Assembly: GCF_000024165.1 (NCBI RefSeq)
Contig: NC_013194.1
Span: 3,906,001-3,970,000, forward strand
Direction of reading: 5' to 3'
DNA length: 64,000 bases
From: Accumulibacter phosphatis
Lineage (GTDB): Bacteria > Pseudomonadota > Gammaproteobacteria > Burkholderiales > Rhodocyclaceae
Under the pieces are notes generated by a model. It saw only the letters and a list, made by a program, of their open reading frames with translations. It had not been told where the DNA came from and made no database searches. The position numbers were made by a program, and so were the translations under genes. This document shows positions 35,301 to 43,456 of this stretch, in pieces (positions within the stretch are counted from its first letter, which is position 1; every line of letters begins with the position of its first letter).

Positions 35301-36521
35301 GGCGCGCTTGCGCTCGCTGATGTCACGCGCAAGCACGACAAAACGGGGCTCGCGGCCGACTCCGGTCGGCTTGCGGGCCACCGACAGTTCGAACCAGAAG
35401 TTGCCCCCCCGCAGCGGCAGCTCGAACTGCTGGCCGGCCGAGTGACCAGTGGCCTGTGCCTCGCGCAGGGCCGACAGGCAGGTGGCCGCCGCTGCCGCCG
35501 GCAGGACATCGGTAAGCAATCTGCCGATCAGCGCATCGGGCGGTGCGGCGAGCAGATCGGCGCGCGGGGTATGGCAATCGTGGTAACGGCCATCGAGTCC
35601 GAGCTCGAACAGCGGATCGGGAATCGCGTCCAGAGTGGCTTCGAGCGTCGCCGTCCGCTGCCGCACGAGGCGCCGCAAGGTCACCACCCAGATCAGCAAC
35701 AGCGCTCCTACCAGCGACCCGGCCAGCAGCGCGTAGCCGAGATAGCGCGTATGCGGCGACAGGACAAAGGGAATTCCCATCCACTTGCGCCGCAGAGCCT
35801 GCTCCTCGTCGGAGGAAATGGCGGCGAAGCCGCGCTGCAGCAGCGCCAGCGTGGCGGCATCGCCTTTCTGGACGGCCCGGTGAAACTGGCCCGAGTAAAG
35901 CGAGAACGCCTTGTTGAACTCACGCTCGGCCTGGTACAGGTAGAGCAGGTAGTTGGCCGGCGGCTCGTCCAGACAGAACACCCGGACCTTTCCGTCCACG
36001 GCCTGGCCCACCAGATCCTCGTAGCTGGCAAACGCCTGGACGCTGGTGATCCCGGCAGCCGCCAGCGTCTCGACACACGCATCGCCGGCTTTCACACCGA
36101 CCAGGAAACCCCGCAAGGTATCGAGATCGACAATCCCGCCGATGCTGCTATGGGTATAGATCGACACCGGAATGGATTCATAGGCTGGGGAGAAATCCAG
36201 CGTGCGTTCGCGTTCCGGGGTACGGAAGATGGTGTCGATGGCGTCCGCCTGGCGGTCGCTCATGCGCTGCTGCGCGGTCGCCCAGTCGCTGGCCAGCAGA
36301 TCGACGCGCACGCCGGTCTTTTCTTCCCACAGGCGCCAGAGATCGACCAGGTAGCCGGTCACCAGCCCGCGCGCATCGCGGAACACGTAAGGCGGGTAGT
36401 TGTCGTCGATCGCCACCCGCAGCACACGTGGCGACGGCACTTGGTCGGCAGTCACGGCGGCGTGCAGGAGCGGCGTCGCGAGCCCGAGGAGGAGGAGGAA
36501 ACAGCGAAGGAACCGTCTCAT
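32322..36521 (-). CDS. Periplasmic-binding/PAS/GAF/GGDEF/EAL signalling protein
   Basis: A 1399-residue inner-membrane protein for c-di-GMP turnover. Order: signal peptide; an SBP_bac_3-like solute-binding domain (about 25-265) facing the periplasm; a membrane helix (about 273-295); two PAS domains (300-540); a GAF domain (550-700); two more PAS domains (705-960); GGDEF (968-1125) and EAL (1140-1395). RLGGDEF near residue 1050 and its inhibitory site RDED just upstream are intact. EAL is seen in GAEALLRWQ and the later DDFGTGYSS loop. Both synthesis and degradation are possible from motifs. The ligand is unknown. It is convergent with dacB and divergent from the ArsR-type gene. Confidence 0.93.
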   Translation of the reverse strand: MRRFLRCFLLLLGLATPLLHAAVTADQVPSPRVLRVAIDDNYPPYVFRDARGLVTGYLVDLWRLWEEKTGVRVDLLASDWATAQQRMSDRQADAIDTIFRTPERERTLDFSPAYESIPVSIYTHSSIGGIVDLDTLRGFLVGVKAGDACVETLAAAGITSVQAFASYEDLVGQAVDGKVRVFCLDEPPANYLLYLYQAEREFNKAFSLYSGQFHRAVQKGDAATLALLQRGFAAISSDEEQALRRKWMGIPFVLSPHTRYLGYALLAGSLVGALLLIWVVTLRRLVRQRTATLEATLDAIPDPLFELGLDGRYHDCHTPRADLLAAPPDALIGRLLTDVLPAAAAATCLSALREAQATGHSAGQQFELPLRGGNFWFELSVARKPTGVGREPRFVVLARDISERKRAEARLRMATEATQLVFWELDLLSDQLRYDTSMLQVLGLDHGEDPGSTGALMELVHPDHRAALTESFRAAMASAEPVFSFEHQIVTHSGEGVWLQTRGRVAQRDAAGRAVLAVGTAMNITDRKRAEAALLRRSEQLVQLSAASQEINSELDIPVILRQLIAAALKVTGAGGGAAARIAGGQMVFAEYNRGGQLLPVDYRFSPGYGVPGRVMQTRSFHLSNDAEHDPWVIPEIRQAIGFDCLLDMPIISRHGELLGCFEIHNKPGGFGDGDVRLLHGLAASAAVALENSALLAERRQVEQALRESEALKASVLASAACGIVATDPQGLITVFNPGAEAIFGYAAHEVVGKVTPTLWHDAEEIAAAAVALSRDLGCRVEAGFDALVARARCSGQVDERETAGVRKDGRRITIRLAVTVMRDAQGALAGYLGTIVDITAQKQAAAQLNLAAKVFEQGGEGIAITDAACNIVMINQAFTRITGYSEVEVLGRNPSLLASGRHDQAFYQSMWESIESLGHWQGEIWNRRKDGSVYPEWLLISRVDGDGAPTHYIGTFIDITQHKEAEASIQRLAHFDALTGLPNRSLLEERVRHDLARAHRGREALALMFVDLDRFKNVNDSLGHRVGDALLIQVAERLRRAVRDEDTVSRLGGDEFIVVLPSTDADGAAHVAAKLLEVMAPAYRIEQHELTCSLSAGIAMYPADGESFEALSMSADTAMYRAKQSGRNAYCFFTAEMQERSARNLQIENDLRRALENGELRLHYQPQFTLADRRLVGAEALLRWQHPQLGMVSPVEFIPIAEECGLILPIGEWVLRAAVSQLRVWQQEGLPPMTVAVNLSAVQFRQASLTDVVSRILDAEGLAAQFLELELTESVAMDNPLAAIATMDKLRALGVRMSIDDFGTGYSSMSYLKRFRVHKLKIDRSFVADLAADPEDEAIVTATISLARDLGLQTIAEGVESEAQLAFLRAKGCDEAQGYLFSRPLAPAQFAAFVRAHA

Positions 36522-36645
36522 GAGTGCAGGCCATCCAGGCGACCAACGGCCGATGCGCGGTGGCCGCCAACGCTGAACTATAGGCCGAATGCGTGCCCTT
36601 GCCTATTGCCCTGGCAGGCGAACGAGCGAGATTTCCCTTGACTTC

Positions 36646-36675
36646 CATATCGACATAACTACACTTGTCGATATG
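36646..36675. promoter_or_regulatory. Perfect inverted repeat, likely ArsR-type operator
   Basis: CATATCGACA and its exact reverse complement TGTCGATATG are separated by 10 bases (36656-36665). The repeat ends 31 bases before the ATG of the ArsR-family gene, the usual place for an autorepressor site. It also lies 125 bases before the start of the divergent GGDEF/EAL gene. Binding by this protein is inferred. Confidence 0.65.
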
Positions 36676-36706
36676 ATATTCAGTGTGTCGTCAGCGGGAG
36701 CAGAGC

Positions 36707-37018
36707 ATGAGGCGCGATTACGGTCGGCAGATTCCCTGCGAATGGCAGGCCATGTCGAGAGTCTTCTCGGCGCTTGGCGACGAGCATCGGCAGCGCATTC
36801 TGCTGCTCTTCGAGGGCGGCGAACGCCTCAACGTCGGCCAGATAGCCGAGGTGTCGACGCTTGCCCGGTCGACGGTTTCGCATCATTTGAAAACCTTGCG
36901 GGAGGCCGAAGTGCTGCGCTCCGAAAAGGTCGGCAAGGAAGTCTTTTTCTGGGTCAACACGCCGTTCCTCGAAGAGTGCCTCGGCAATGTCCTGCGCTAT
37001 CTGCAGGAGTCGGCGTGA
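36707..37018 (+). CDS. ArsR-family transcriptional regulator
   Basis: A 103-residue winged-helix regulator. The HTH is seen in ERLNVGQIAEVSTLARSTVSHHLKTLREAEVLRSEKVGKEVFFWV, which is typical of ArsR/SmtB repressors. The few cysteines (one near residue 11, one near residue 90) do not make the CxC metal site of arsenic or cadmium sensors, so the inducer is unknown. Start: ATG at 36707 has a GGGAG site at good distance; a GTG at 36683 would add eight residues. A perfect inverted repeat lies just upstream. The gene heads the series amidohydrolase, LplT-PlsC, ubiA and following genes on the same strand, with a 45-base gap to the amidohydrolase. Confidence 0.88.
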   Translation: MRRDYGRQIPCEWQAMSRVFSALGDEHRQRILLLFEGGERLNVGQIAEVSTLARSTVSHHLKTLREAEVLRSEKVGKEVFFWVNTPFLEECLGNVLRYLQESA

Positions 37019-37063
37019 GCCTGCGGCAGCTGAGCGTGTTCTGCGGCAAGCGGAGACACTGAG

Positions 37064-38305
37064 ATGACACCGGCGCGGCGCCGCCTGCTGCTCGGTGGCC
37101 TGGCCCTGGGTGGCCTGACCCTGTCAGGGGTCGTCGCGCAGCGTTCAGGAAGCCTCTTCAACAGCTGCCAGGCGTTGCTACCGCCCACTCCGGCCGTGGA
37201 CGAGCTGATTCGCTGGGCGTGGGAGGGAGTCGACGCGCGGCAATTCCTCGACTGCCACGTGCATCTGGTCGGCACCGGCGACTCGGGCAGCGGCATCGAG
37301 GTGAATCCGCAGATGGAGAGCCTTTTCCATCCGCTGCAGTATGCACAACGCCTGTTCTATCTCAATGCCGGCTGCGTCCATGACGCGCCCGGAAGAGTCG
37401 ATGACAGCTACGTCGAGCGCATGCAGAACCTCGTCGACGGCTTGCGGCCCGGAGCACGGCTGCTGCTCTTCGCCTTCGACCGCTTCCACGATGTCGACGG
37501 ACGCGCCAGTCGGCAACGTAGCTCGTTCTACACGCCCAATGCCTACGCCCAGGCGGTTGCTGCCCGGCATCCGCAGTACTTCGCGTGGGCGGCCTCGATT
37601 CACCCGTATCGCAACGATTGCGTCGAGGCACTCGCCGCGGCTGTCGCCGGCGGCGCGCTGGCGGTGAAGTGGCTGCCGCCGGCAATGGGAATCGATCCGT
37701 CGTCGCCGCTTTGCGACCGCTTCTATGCCGCCCTGGCCGCCGCCGGCCTGCCGCTGATCAGCCACGCCGGTGAAGAGAAGGCGGTACATGGCGGCGATCA
37801 GGAGGCCTACGGCAACCCGTTGCTCCTGCGCCGGGCGCTCGACCACGGCGTGCGCGTGGTGGCGGCGCATTGCGCTTCGCTCGGCAGTGCCGTCGACCTG
37901 GACCAGGGGGAGAACGGCCCGCAGGTGGCCTGCTTCGACCTCTTTGCGCGGCTGATGGGCGAGGCGCGCTACGAAAAGCTCCTCTTTGCCGACATCTCGG
38001 CGCTGACGCAGCGCAACCGCAGCGAGGAAATCCTGCGCGTCCTGATCGAGCGCAGCGAATGGCATCCCCGCCTGCTGAACGGCTCGGACTACCCGCTGCC
38101 CGGCATCGTGCCACTGATTTCGCCCGCCGACTTTGCCGCCCGTGGTCTGCTGCCGCCGTCGGCGGTAGTGGTGCTCGAGCTTGTCAGGCAGCATAATCCG
38201 TTGCTCTTCGATTTCGTGCTCAAGCGACACCTGTCTTCGCGGGGTCAGCGCTTTGCTCCGGCCATCTTCGAGACGCGCGCCTTCTTTGAAAGGAAGACCG
38301 TATGA
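37064..38305 (+). CDS. Exported amidohydrolase-family protein
   Basis: A 413-residue metal-dependent hydrolase of the amidohydrolase superfamily. It begins ARRRLLLGGLALGGLTLSGVVA, a Tat-like signal or membrane anchor. The metal ligands are seen as HxH in LDCHVHLVG, His in PLISHAGEEKAVHGG, His in VVAAHCASLG and Asp in LLNGSDYPLPG. Substrate cannot be read; the nearest look is the amidohydrolase_2 branch, which includes decarboxylases and lactonases. It is preceded by the ArsR-type gene and overlaps the next gene by 4 bases (ATGA), so the two are translated together. Confidence 0.82.
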   Translation: MTPARRRLLLGGLALGGLTLSGVVAQRSGSLFNSCQALLPPTPAVDELIRWAWEGVDARQFLDCHVHLVGTGDSGSGIEVNPQMESLFHPLQYAQRLFYLNAGCVHDAPGRVDDSYVERMQNLVDGLRPGARLLLFAFDRFHDVDGRASRQRSSFYTPNAYAQAVAARHPQYFAWAASIHPYRNDCVEALAAAVAGGALAVKWLPPAMGIDPSSPLCDRFYAALAAAGLPLISHAGEEKAVHGGDQEAYGNPLLLRRALDHGVRVVAAHCASLGSAVDLDQGENGPQVACFDLFARLMGEARYEKLLFADISALTQRNRSEEILRVLIERSEWHPRLLNGSDYPLPGIVPLISPADFAARGLLPPSAVVVLELVRQHNPLLFDFVLKRHLSSRGQRFAPAIFETRAFFERKTV

Positions 38306-40182
38306 GTTCCCAGTTCGACCTGCTCAAGGCCCGTCGCTTTGCTCCGTTCTTTGGCACGCAGTTTCTCGGGGCGTTCAACGACAATCTGTTCAAGAACGCG
38401 CTGATCGTCTTGCTGACCTTTCAGGCGGCGAGCTGGACGGCGATCGCGCCCGAGGTGCTGACCAACCTGGCCGCGGGGATTTTCATCCTGCCCTTCTTCC
38501 TCTTCTCGGCCACCGCCGGACAACTGGCCGACAAGTATGACAAGGCGAAGCTGGCGCGCCTCGTCAAGCTGCTCGAGATCGTCATCATGGGCGTCGCCCT
38601 GCTCGGCTTCACACAGCACAGCCTGCCGGTGCTGCTCGCCGCGCTGTTTCTGCTCGGCCTGCATTCGACGCTGTTCGGCCCCGTGAAGTACGCGATTCTG
38701 CCGCAACACCTGCGCGAGAACGAACTCGTCGGCGGCAACGCGCTGGTCGAGGCCGGCACCTTCGTCGCCATCCTCATCGGCACGCTCGCCGGCGGCCTGC
38801 TCGCCGGTGCCGCCGACCATCCGACCTGGGTGGCCTATGCCGGGCTGGTGATCGCCGTCCTCGGCTACCTGACCAGCCGCGGCATCCCGTCGGCGCCGGC
38901 GCCGGCGCCGGAACTCGTGGTCAGTCTCAACCCGCTGGCGGAGACCTGGCGCAACATCGGTTTTGCGCGCGAGAACCGCACGGTCTTCCTGTCGATCCTC
39001 GGCATCTCCTGGTTCTGGCTCTACGGCGCCTTGTTCCTGGCGCAGTTCCCGGCCTACGCGAAGAACGTTCTCGGTGGCACCGAGACCTCCGTGACGCTAT
39101 TGCTGGCGATATTCACGATCGGCATCGGCCTGGGCTCGCTGCTCTGCGAAAGGCTGTCGGCCGGACACGTCGAGATCGGCCTGGTTCCCTTCGGTTCGAT
39201 CGGCCTGACGATCTTCGGCATCGACCTGGCTTTTGCCTCGCCGACGCTGCTGCCGGCCGGCGCGCCGCTGCCGCTGCTCGGGCTGCTGGCGCTGCACGAG
39301 ACCTGGCGGGTGCTCTTCGACCTCTTCGCGCTCGGCCTCTTCGGCGGCTTCTTCATCGTGCCGCTGTATGCCCTGATCCAGATCCGCAGCGCGCCGGAAC
39401 AGCGCGCGCGCATCATCGCCGCCAACAACATCCTGAATGCCCTGTTCATGGTCGTCGGCTCGCTGGCGGCGGCCGGCCTGCTCGGCGACGGCCTGTCGAT
39501 TCCGGCGCTGTTCGGCGTTGCCGGCGTCTGCAATGCGGCGGTGGCGATCTACATCTACAGCCTGGTACCCGAGTTCATGCTGCGCTTCATCGCCTGGCTG
39601 CTGATCCACTCGGTATACCGCCTGCAGCAGAAGGGGCTGGAAAACATCCCCGAAGAGGGCGCGGCCGTCCTCGTCTGCAACCACGTCAGCTTCGTCGACC
39701 CGCTGGTCATTGCCGCGGCGAGTCGGCGGCCGATCCGCTTCGTGATGGACTACCGGATCTACCGCACACCGCTGATCAGCTTCGTCTTCCGCCACATGCA
39801 CGCGATCCCGATTGCGCCGGCGCGCGAGGATGCGGCGATGATGGAGGCGGCCTTCGAGGAGGTGGCCAAGGCGCTCGCTGCTGGCGAACTGGTGGCCATC
39901 TTCCCGGAAGGCAAGATCACCGACACCGGCGAACTTTACCCGTTCCGCCCGGGCGTGCAGCGGATCGTCACGCGCACCCCGGCGCCGGTGATTCCAATGG
40001 CCCTGCAAGGTCTGTGGGGCAGCTTCTTCAGCCGCAAGGACGGGCCGGCGATGAGCAAGCCGCTGCGCCGCGGCATGTTCTCGAAGATCGCGCTGAGCGT
40101 CGGCGCGCCGGTGCCACCGGCGGCAGCGACTCCCGAGCACCTGCAGGAGATCGTCGCCGGCATGCGCGGCGACTGGCGTTAG
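38302..40182 (+). CDS. MFS transporter-acyltransferase fusion (LplT-PlsC type)
   Basis: A 626-residue fusion. Residues 1 to about 420 are a twelve-helix MFS transporter with the LplT-like start FAPFFGTQFLGAFNDNLFKNALIVLL. Residues about 430-626 are a PlsC-type acyltransferase: NHVSFVD gives the HxxxxD motif near residue 460, and AIFPEGKITDTGELYPFRPG is the acceptor motif. LplT flips lysophospholipids inward and Aas re-acylates them. In many Aas fusions an acyl-ACP synthetase domain follows; it is missing here, so acyl groups must come from acyl-ACP or acyl-CoA made elsewhere. It starts inside the amidohydrolase stop and is followed 10 bases later by ubiA. Confidence 0.9.
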   Translation: MSSQFDLLKARRFAPFFGTQFLGAFNDNLFKNALIVLLTFQAASWTAIAPEVLTNLAAGIFILPFFLFSATAGQLADKYDKAKLARLVKLLEIVIMGVALLGFTQHSLPVLLAALFLLGLHSTLFGPVKYAILPQHLRENELVGGNALVEAGTFVAILIGTLAGGLLAGAADHPTWVAYAGLVIAVLGYLTSRGIPSAPAPAPELVVSLNPLAETWRNIGFARENRTVFLSILGISWFWLYGALFLAQFPAYAKNVLGGTETSVTLLLAIFTIGIGLGSLLCERLSAGHVEIGLVPFGSIGLTIFGIDLAFASPTLLPAGAPLPLLGLLALHETWRVLFDLFALGLFGGFFIVPLYALIQIRSAPEQRARIIAANNILNALFMVVGSLAAAGLLGDGLSIPALFGVAGVCNAAVAIYIYSLVPEFMLRFIAWLLIHSVYRLQQKGLENIPEEGAAVLVCNHVSFVDPLVIAAASRRPIRFVMDYRIYRTPLISFVFRHMHAIPIAPAREDAAMMEAAFEEVAKALAAGELVAIFPEGKITDTGELYPFRPGVQRIVTRTPAPVIPMALQGLWGSFFSRKDGPAMSKPLRRGMFSKIALSVGAPVPPAAATPEHLQEIVAGMRGDWR

Positions 40183-40192
40183 AATACCGCGC

Positions 40193-41089
40193 ATGGGAAT
40201 CTCGTGGTCACGCCTGCGCGAACGCATCGACCTGTACGAAAGCTTGATGCGTCTGGACCGGCCGATCGGCATCCTGCTGCTGCTCTGGCCGACGCTCTGG
40301 GGTCTCTGGCTGTCGGCGCGCGGCGAACCGCACTGGATGGTGGCGTGGATTTTCGTTCTCGGGACGGTGTTGATGCGTTCCGCCGGCTGCGTCATCAACG
40401 ACCTTGCCGACCGCAACTTCGATCCGCACGTCGAACGAACCCGAAACCGGCCGCTGGCCTCCGGTCAGGTGTCTACCAAGGAAGCCCTGTTCCTCTTCGC
40501 CGGGCTCGTCCTCTGCGCGTTTGCGCTGGTCCTGCTGTTCGAGAGCTGGCTGCTGATCGGCCTTTCGGTGGCCGCACTCTTTCTGGCGGCCAGCTATCCG
40601 TTCACCAAGCGCTTCCTGGCCATTCCGCAAGCCTATCTCGGCGTTGCCTTCGGCTTCGGCATCCCGATGGCCTACGCCGCGCAGCTTGGGCGAGTGCTGC
40701 CGGAAGCCTGGTGGCTGCTGCTGGCGAACGTCTTCTGGGCGATTGCCTATGACACCGAATATGCCATGGTCGATCGCGTCGACGACCTGCGCATCGGCAT
40801 CCGCACGTCGGCGATCACCTTCGGCAAGGCCGACGTGGCGGTGGTGATGATCTGCTATGCTCTGGCGCTCGGCCTGATCGGCGCGGTCGCCTACCGCATC
40901 GGCCTCGGCTGGTGCTTCTGGGCCGGACTGGCGGTCGCCGCCGGCATTGCCGCCTACCACTACACGCTGATCCGCGAGCGCGATCCGGCGCGCTGCTTCA
41001 AGGCCTTCCTGCACAACAACTGGTTCGGGGCCAGCGTCTTTGCCGGCATCGCCCTCGATTCCCTGGTCCGAAAGGGGTTCTTTCGATGA
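40193..41089 (+). CDS. ubiA: 4-hydroxybenzoate polyprenyltransferase
   Basis: A 298-residue integral membrane prenyltransferase, the usual UbiA length. Two Asp-rich motifs bind the Mg-diphosphate: INDLADRNFDPHVERTRNRPLASG and YDTEYAMVDRVDDLRIGI. It attaches the polyprenyl tail to 4-hydroxybenzoate in ubiquinone synthesis. About eight hydrophobic helices are visible. The start at 40193 lies 10 bases after the preceding stop; an alternative frame has no support. The stop overlaps the start of the small CxxCH protein by 4 bases, and ubiD follows, so this is a ubiquinone-synthesis segment. Confidence 0.95.
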   Translation: MGISWSRLRERIDLYESLMRLDRPIGILLLLWPTLWGLWLSARGEPHWMVAWIFVLGTVLMRSAGCVINDLADRNFDPHVERTRNRPLASGQVSTKEALFLFAGLVLCAFALVLLFESWLLIGLSVAALFLAASYPFTKRFLAIPQAYLGVAFGFGIPMAYAAQLGRVLPEAWWLLLANVFWAIAYDTEYAMVDRVDDLRIGIRTSAITFGKADVAVVMICYALALGLIGAVAYRIGLGWCFWAGLAVAAGIAAYHYTLIRERDPARCFKAFLHNNWFGASVFAGIALDSLVRKGFFR

Positions 41090-41514
41090 GATCTGCGCTT
41101 TTCCTGCCCCTGCTTCTGCTGGTGGGGGCTCTGCACGCTGCCGAGGACGCGCGCCAGTTGGCGCCGATGCCTGCCGCCGCGGAAGCCAATCTGCGCGCCG
41201 AAATGCGTGCCAACCTGCTGGCCTTGAACGAGATCCTCGGACTGGTCGCGGCCGGCAAGCTCGCCGAGGCTGGCGCACTCGCCGAGAAGGAGCTTGGCGT
41301 CTCGGCGATGGGCAAGCATCGCAGCCAGCCTTTCGACGCCCGACCGGGACCGCACATGCCGCCGGCGATGCACGCCATCGGCATGGACGGGCACCAGGCG
41401 GCGAGCGCCTTTGCGCGCATTGCCGCCACTGGCGACCGCGAGCGGACGATCGCCGCACTGCCCTCGCTGACCGCTGCCTGCGTCGGCTGTCACTACGCCT
41501 ACCGCATTCGATGA
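41086..41514 (+). CDS. Small periplasmic CxxCH protein between ubiA and ubiD
   Basis: A 142-residue exported protein: signal peptide (MRSALFLPLLLLVGALHAAED), a helical body, and one heme c motif close to the C-terminus (ACVGCHYAYRIR). A C-terminal CxxCH after a four-helix-like body is the plan of cytochrome c' and c556. The line RANLLALNEILGLVAAGKLAEAGALAEKEL supports helices. It could be a small periplasmic cytochrome. Why it sits between ubiA and ubiD is unclear. It overlaps both neighbours by 4 bases (ATGA at each end), so all three are translationally coupled. Confidence 0.8.
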   Translation: MRSALFLPLLLLVGALHAAEDARQLAPMPAAAEANLRAEMRANLLALNEILGLVAAGKLAEAGALAEKELGVSAMGKHRSQPFDARPGPHMPPAMHAIGMDGHQAASAFARIAATGDRERTIAALPSLTAACVGCHYAYRIR

Positions 41515-42975
41515 AGTATCACGACCTGCGCGACTTCATCGCGCAACTGGAAGCCATCGGCGAACTCAAGCGCATCGCCGTCGAGGTCGACCCGCGGCTC
41601 GAGATGACCGAGATTTGCGACCGCGTGCTGCGTGCCGGCGGACCGGCGCTGCTCTTCGAGAATCCACGCGGCCACACGATGCCGGTGCTCGCCAATCTCT
41701 TCGGCACGCCGCGGCGGGTGGCGCTGGGCATGGGGCAGGAGTCGGTAGTGGCGCTGCGCGAGGTCGGCAAGCTGCTCGCCTACCTCAAGGAGCCGGAACC
41801 GCCAAAGGGACTCCGCGACGCCTGGGACAAGCTGCCGGTCCTCAAGCAGGTGCTCAACATGGCGCCGCGACTGCGCTCGTCGGCGCCCTGCCAGGAGATC
41901 GTCCGGGAGGGCCGCGAGGTCGACCTGGCGTGCCTGCCGATCCAGTTGTGCTGGCCGGGCGACGCGGCGCCGCTGATCACCTGGGGGCTGACGGTGACGC
42001 GCGGACCGCACAAGACGCGCCAGAATCTCGGCATCTACCGCCAGCAGGTGCTCGGCGCGAACAAGGTGATCATGGCGCTGGCTGGCGCATCGCGGCGGCG
42101 CGCTGGATTTCCGCGAGCACTGCCTGGCCCATCCCGGCCAGCCCTTTCCCGTGGCAGTGGCTCTCGGTGCCGACCCGGCGACGATCCTGGCCGCCGTGAC
42201 GCCGGTGCCCGACACGCTCTCCGAATACCAGTTCGCCGGCCTGTTGCGCGGCGCCAAGACCGAACTGGTGCAATGCCTGGGTTCCGAGCTGCAGGTACCG
42301 GCTTCCGCCGAGATCGTTCTCGAAGGCTTCATCGATCCGGCAGAGAGCGCCCTCGAGGGACCGTATGGCGACCATACCGGCTACTACAACGAACAGGCGC
42401 GTTTTCCGGTATTCACCATCGAGCGGCTGACGATGCGCGCGCGGCCGATCTACCACAGCACCTATACCGGCAAGCCGCCCGACGAACCGGCGATGCTCGG
42501 CGTCGCGCTCAACGAAGTTTTCGTGCCGCTGTTGCAGAAGCAGTTCCCCGAGATCGTCGATTTCTACCTGCCGCCGGAAGGGTGTTCGTATCGCCTGGCG
42601 ACGGTCAGCATCCGCAAGCAGTACCCGGGGCACGCCAAGCGCGTGATGTTCGGCATCTGGAGTTTCCTGCGCCAGTTCATGTATACCAAGTTCATCATCG
42701 TCGTCGATGACGATGTGAATATCCGCGACTGGAAAGAGGTGATCTGGGCGATGACGACGCGCGTCGACGCGGCGCGCGACACGCTGATCGCCGAGAATAC
42801 GCCGATCGACTATCTCGACTTTGCCAGCCCGGTCGCCGGTCTCGGCAGCAAGATGGGTCTCGACGCGACCAACAAATGGCCCGGCGAGACCAGTCGCGAA
42901 TGGGGAACGCCGATCGTCATGGACGCGGCGGTGAAGCAGCGGGTCGATGCGCTGTGGGGCGAGCTGGGACTGTGA
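41511..42975 (+). pseudogene. ubiD: ubiD decarboxylase gene with one-base frameshift
   Basis: The two halves together encode a complete 3-octaprenyl-4-hydroxybenzoate carboxylyase of about 488 residues, the prenyl-FMN enzyme of ubiquinone synthesis. The first half runs from MKYHDLRDFIAQLEAIGEL to NLGIYRQQVLGANKVIM (codon 188). There an extra G at about 42075 shifts the frame. From 42076 the conserved sequence goes on at once as RWLAHRGGALDFREHC and then EYQFAGLLRG, GPYGDHTGYYNEQARFPVF and ITRREWGTP-like end. No other damage is visible. Either a very recent mutation or a sequencing/assembly error; with one G removed the gene is intact. It overlaps the CxxCH gene by 4 bases. Confidence 0.85.
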
Positions 42976-43057
42976 GCGGCAGCAGCCTGCCGGTGCCTCG
43001 GCAAGGGCGTGGCGATCCCGCTCTGTCGGCACGGCACCGGCGATCCTGGAGAGACGA

Positions 43058-43456
43058 ATGAACGACGAACTGATTCCGCACGTAAACCTCGACGGTGCGC
43101 GCGCCTGGTGCCACGTCATCTACGGTTTGCACGCGCTGGCGGTGGTGGTCGGCGTCACCGGCGCGGCGACGGTGGCCGGCGCCTTCGTTTTTGGCGTGCC
43201 GTCGCTGATTGCCGTCGTTCTCAACTACCTGAAGCGCCGCGAGGTCGCGGGAACCTGGCTGGACAGCCACTACCGCTGGCAGATCCGGACCTTCTGGTTC
43301 ACGCTGCTGTGGTTGCTCGTCTACGGCCTGCTGGTGATCACGATCATCGGCATTCCGATCGCCTGGGTTCTGATCGTCATCCTTGGTCTGTGGGTCGCCT
43401 ACCGCGTCGTACGCGGCTGGCTGGCGCTGGCCGGAGACAGGCCGCTCGCCGGCTGA
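43058..43456 (+). CDS. Small DUF4870-like membrane protein
   Basis: A 132-residue membrane protein with three hydrophobic segments: HVIYGLHALAVVVGVTG, TVAGAFVFGVPSLIAVVLNYL and FTLLWLLVYGLLVITIIGIPIAWVLIVILGLW. The pattern, with short polar loop KRREVAGTWLDSHYRWQIRTFW between them, matches small DUF4870-type proteins of unknown role. A GGAGAG site precedes the ATG. It follows ubiD by 82 bases. Its last 58 bases overlap, tail to tail, the last codons of the histidine kinase gene on the other strand, so one of the two C-termini may be extended by chance. Confidence 0.8.
   Translation: MNDELIPHVNLDGARAWCHVIYGLHALAVVVGVTGAATVAGAFVFGVPSLIAVVLNYLKRREVAGTWLDSHYRWQIRTFWFTLLWLLVYGLLVITIIGIPIAWVLIVILGLWVAYRVVRGWLALAGDRPLAG

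Noticed and set aside
32838..36641. A very long open frame (over 1200 codons) antisense to the GGDEF/EAL protein
   Set aside because: It has no recognisable domain and mirrors the codon structure of the real gene, a normal effect of high GC. The minus-strand protein has complete domains.
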